DNA from: Devosia sediminis
GTDB taxonomy: Bacteria; Pseudomonadota; Alphaproteobacteria; Rhizobiales; Devosiaceae
Length of the DNA stretch: 64,000 nucleotides
Direction: 5' to 3'
NCBI RefSeq assembly: GCF_016411825.1
Contig: NZ_JAEKMH010000004.1
Span: 310,001-374,000 of the forward strand
Below, piece after piece: positions 62,754-64,000 of the stretch. The notes under the pieces were generated by a model. That model worked only from the letters and a program-made list of their open reading frames with translations. It made no database searches and was not told the DNA's origin. Within the stretch, counting starts at the first letter, position 1; each line of letters opens with the position of its first letter. Both the position numbers and the translations under genes were made by a program.

Positions 62754-63287
62754 ATGAATATCGACGCGATCCCGACCGGCAAGAACCCGCCCGACGACCT
62801 CAACGTCATCATCGAAGTGCCGCTTGGTGGCGAGCCCATCAAGTACGAAATCGACAAGGAATCGGGCGCGCTGTTCGTCGACCGCTTCCTCTATACGCCG
62901 ATGCGCTACCCGGGCAATTACGGCTTCGTGCCTCATACCCTCTGCGGTGACGGCGACCCGCTCGACGTCATCGTCATGAATTCCCGCCCGCTGGTGCCCG
63001 GCGCCGTGGTGCGCTCGCGCCCGGTTGGCGTCCTGTTCATGGAAGACGATGGCGGCCAGGACGAGAAGATCATCGCCGTGCCGGTCTCCAAGCTCACCCG
63101 CATGTATGACAATATCCAGGACATCCAGGATTTCCCGGAAATCCAGCTCGAGCGCGTGAAGCACTTCTTCACCCACTACAAGGATCTCGAGCCCGGCAAG
63201 TGGGCCAAGATCGACCGGATCGGCAACCTGGCCGATGCCCGCAAGGTCATTCTCGATTCCATCGAAATGGCCAAGTCGGCCAAGTAA
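62754..63287 (+). CDS. ppa: Inorganic pyrophosphatase
   Basis: Soluble family I pyrophosphatase, 177 residues. [20 protein letters not shown] is the usual opening, so ATG 62754 is chosen over GTG 62748. Active-site stretches [38 protein letters not shown] and DEKIIAVP are intact. Followed by a strong intrinsic terminator. Confidence 0.96.
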   Translation: MNIDAIPTGKNPPDDLNVIIEVPLGGEPIKYEIDKESGALFVDRFLYTPMRYPGNYGFVPHTLCGDGDPLDVIVMNSRPLVPGAVVRSRPVGVLFMEDDGGQDEKIIAVPVSKLTRMYDNIQDIQDFPEIQLERVKHFFTHYKDLEPGKWAKIDRIGNLADARKVILDSIEMAKSAK

Positions 63288-63304
63288 GCGATCCAATCCC
63301 GATT

Positions 63305-63348
63305 TCCGGCGTTGTGCTCCCATTGAGCTGACGCCGGAGACTTTTTTT
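63305..63348 (+). terminator. Rho-independent terminator after ppa, overlapping the next gene's ribosome site
   Basis: TCCGGCGT (63305-63312) pairs with ACGCCGGA (63331-63338), with GCTC/GAGC (63316-63319, 63325-63328) extending it, then GAC and seven Ts. The T-run ends 2 nt before the ATG of the beta-lactamase-type gene, and the GGAGA that would serve as its Shine-Dalgarno lies in the 3' arm. Confidence 0.85.
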
Positions 63349-63349
63349 C

Positions 63350-64000
63350 ATGAAGCCTGCCCTCGCCGCCGCGACTTTCGCCCTGCTCGCCTCGACCGCC
63401 CTGGCGCAGGAGGCGGCCATGCCTACCAATGGCGAAATCTCGAAGATCCTGGCCGATCGGATTGACCGCGACGGGGCCAATGTCGGCATTGCCGTCGCGG
63501 TGATCGAAAACGGTGAAACCCGCTTCGTCTCACATGGCACGCTGGGGCGCGACGACCCCGCACCGGTCAACGAATTCACGCCCTTCGAGGCCGGATCCAT
63601 CACCAAGGTCTTTACCAGCCTCGTCCTGGCACAACTGGCATTGGATGGCGAAATCGACCTCGATGCGCCGATCACCGACTATCTGCCCGAGGGCACGGTT
63701 GTGCCGGCATCCGATACGCCGATCACCGCCTTTGATCTGGCGACCCACATGTCCGGGCTGACCGGCCTGCCCCCGGAGATCACCGCGCGTGGCCTCGACA
63801 ATCCCTATTCGGGCTATACCGATACCCAGCTCCTGGCCTGGCTCGGCGAACAGGAACTGGCGCGCCCTGTGGGCGAGGGCTTTGAATATTCCAATGTCGG
63901 CGTCGCCCTACTCGGCGAAATCATCGAGGGCGTGACCAACGAGCCCTATGCCAAGACGGTTGAGCAACGCGTGCTGTTTCCCCTGGCCATGGAGAGTTCG
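63350..64000 (+). CDS. Class C beta-lactamase-type serine hydrolase (3' end outside window)
   Basis: At least 217 residues, running off the window. Signal peptide MKPALAAATFALLASTALAQ, then the SxxK nucleophile motif SITK (Ser83, Lys86) and the YxN motif YSN (Tyr180-Asn182). The third motif (KTG-like) would lie beyond the window. Such proteins range from AmpC beta-lactamases to esterases and D-amino-peptidases, so beta-lactam hydrolysis is not established. Confidence 0.88.
   Translation, partial: MKPALAAATFALLASTALAQEAAMPTNGEISKILADRIDRDGANVGIAVAVIENGETRFVSHGTLGRDDPAPVNEFTPFEAGSITKVFTSLVLAQLALDGEIDLDAPITDYLPEGTVVPASDTPITAFDLATHMSGLTGLPPEITARGLDNPYSGYTDTQLLAWLGEQELARPVGEGFEYSNVGVALLGEIIEGVTNEPYAKTVEQRVLFPLAMESS

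Noticed and set aside
1..64000. CRISPR arrays, insertion sequences, prophage or integrase genes
   Set aside because: No regularly spaced direct repeats, transposase-like or integrase-like products were seen; the only repeats are palindromic intergenic elements.

Overview
The window looks like a chromosomal segment from an alphaproteobacterium of the Hyphomicrobiales (Rhizobiales), most likely Devosia or a close relative. The basis is high GC, a BcsN-type cellulose operon, an imuA-imuB-dnaE2 SOS cassette preceded by a GTTC-N7-GTTC type LexA box, hemC-hemD-mitofilin-like-hemY order, and palindromic intergenic repeats of the kind common in this order. The genus is an inference from gene content; no search was run.

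1-2.6 kb: the end of a sugar ABC transporter operon (two permeases) with two uncharacterised genes translationally linked to it. 2.65-11.2 kb: a minus-strand cellulose operon bcsN-bcsA-bcsB-bcsZ-TPR (bcsK-like) with overlapping genes; BcsA keeps its catalytic motifs and a c-di-GMP-binding PilZ domain. Its reading frame appears to start upstream of the first ATG/GTG, at an ATC behind a perfect AGGAGG. 11.6-14.6 kb: an orphan TadG-TadE-TadE trio reading the other way from a regulatory region that holds a CtrA-like box and two inverted repeats. 14.6-18.2 kb: a 54-codon secreted micro-ORF, then a processive GT2 synthase paired with a BcsB-like protein, a candidate second exopolysaccharide synthase. 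18.6-23.3 kb: osmoregulated periplasmic glucan operon opgG-(44-codon micro-ORF)-opgH-opgC.

23.4-33 kb: FadR-type regulator with a perfect operator, M20 dipeptidase, DUF1304 protein, deoD, argC, a repeat-rich 1.4-kb stretch, then leuD-GNAT-ridA-CPBP protease and leuB. 33-42.4 kb: core genes rpsP-ffh on minus and dapF-mtaB-ftsY-yciB on plus, with a small methyltransferase and a GNAT/cupin-like pair between. 42.4-51.3 kb: DUF1761 protein, threonine synthase-like enzyme, the tsaD-gpsA-yciI-EVE operon, divergent hemC-hemD-mitofilin-like-hemY, and tRNA-Thr(CGT). 51.3-64 kb: FeeM-like N-acyl synthase, GGDEF-EAL protein, phhB, the SOS mutagenesis cassette, TerB-like protein, a secreted hypothetical, a universal stress protein, ppa, and the start of a class C beta-lactamase-type hydrolase whose ribosome binding site lies inside the ppa terminator.

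The first 23 kb is the most unusual part: three polysaccharide machines (cellulose, an unknown GT2/BcsB-like pair, periplasmic glucans) plus pilus-like proteins lie side by side, suggesting an envelope/surface-polymer region. Coordinates and motifs were read by eye; family names rest on remembered motifs, not searches.
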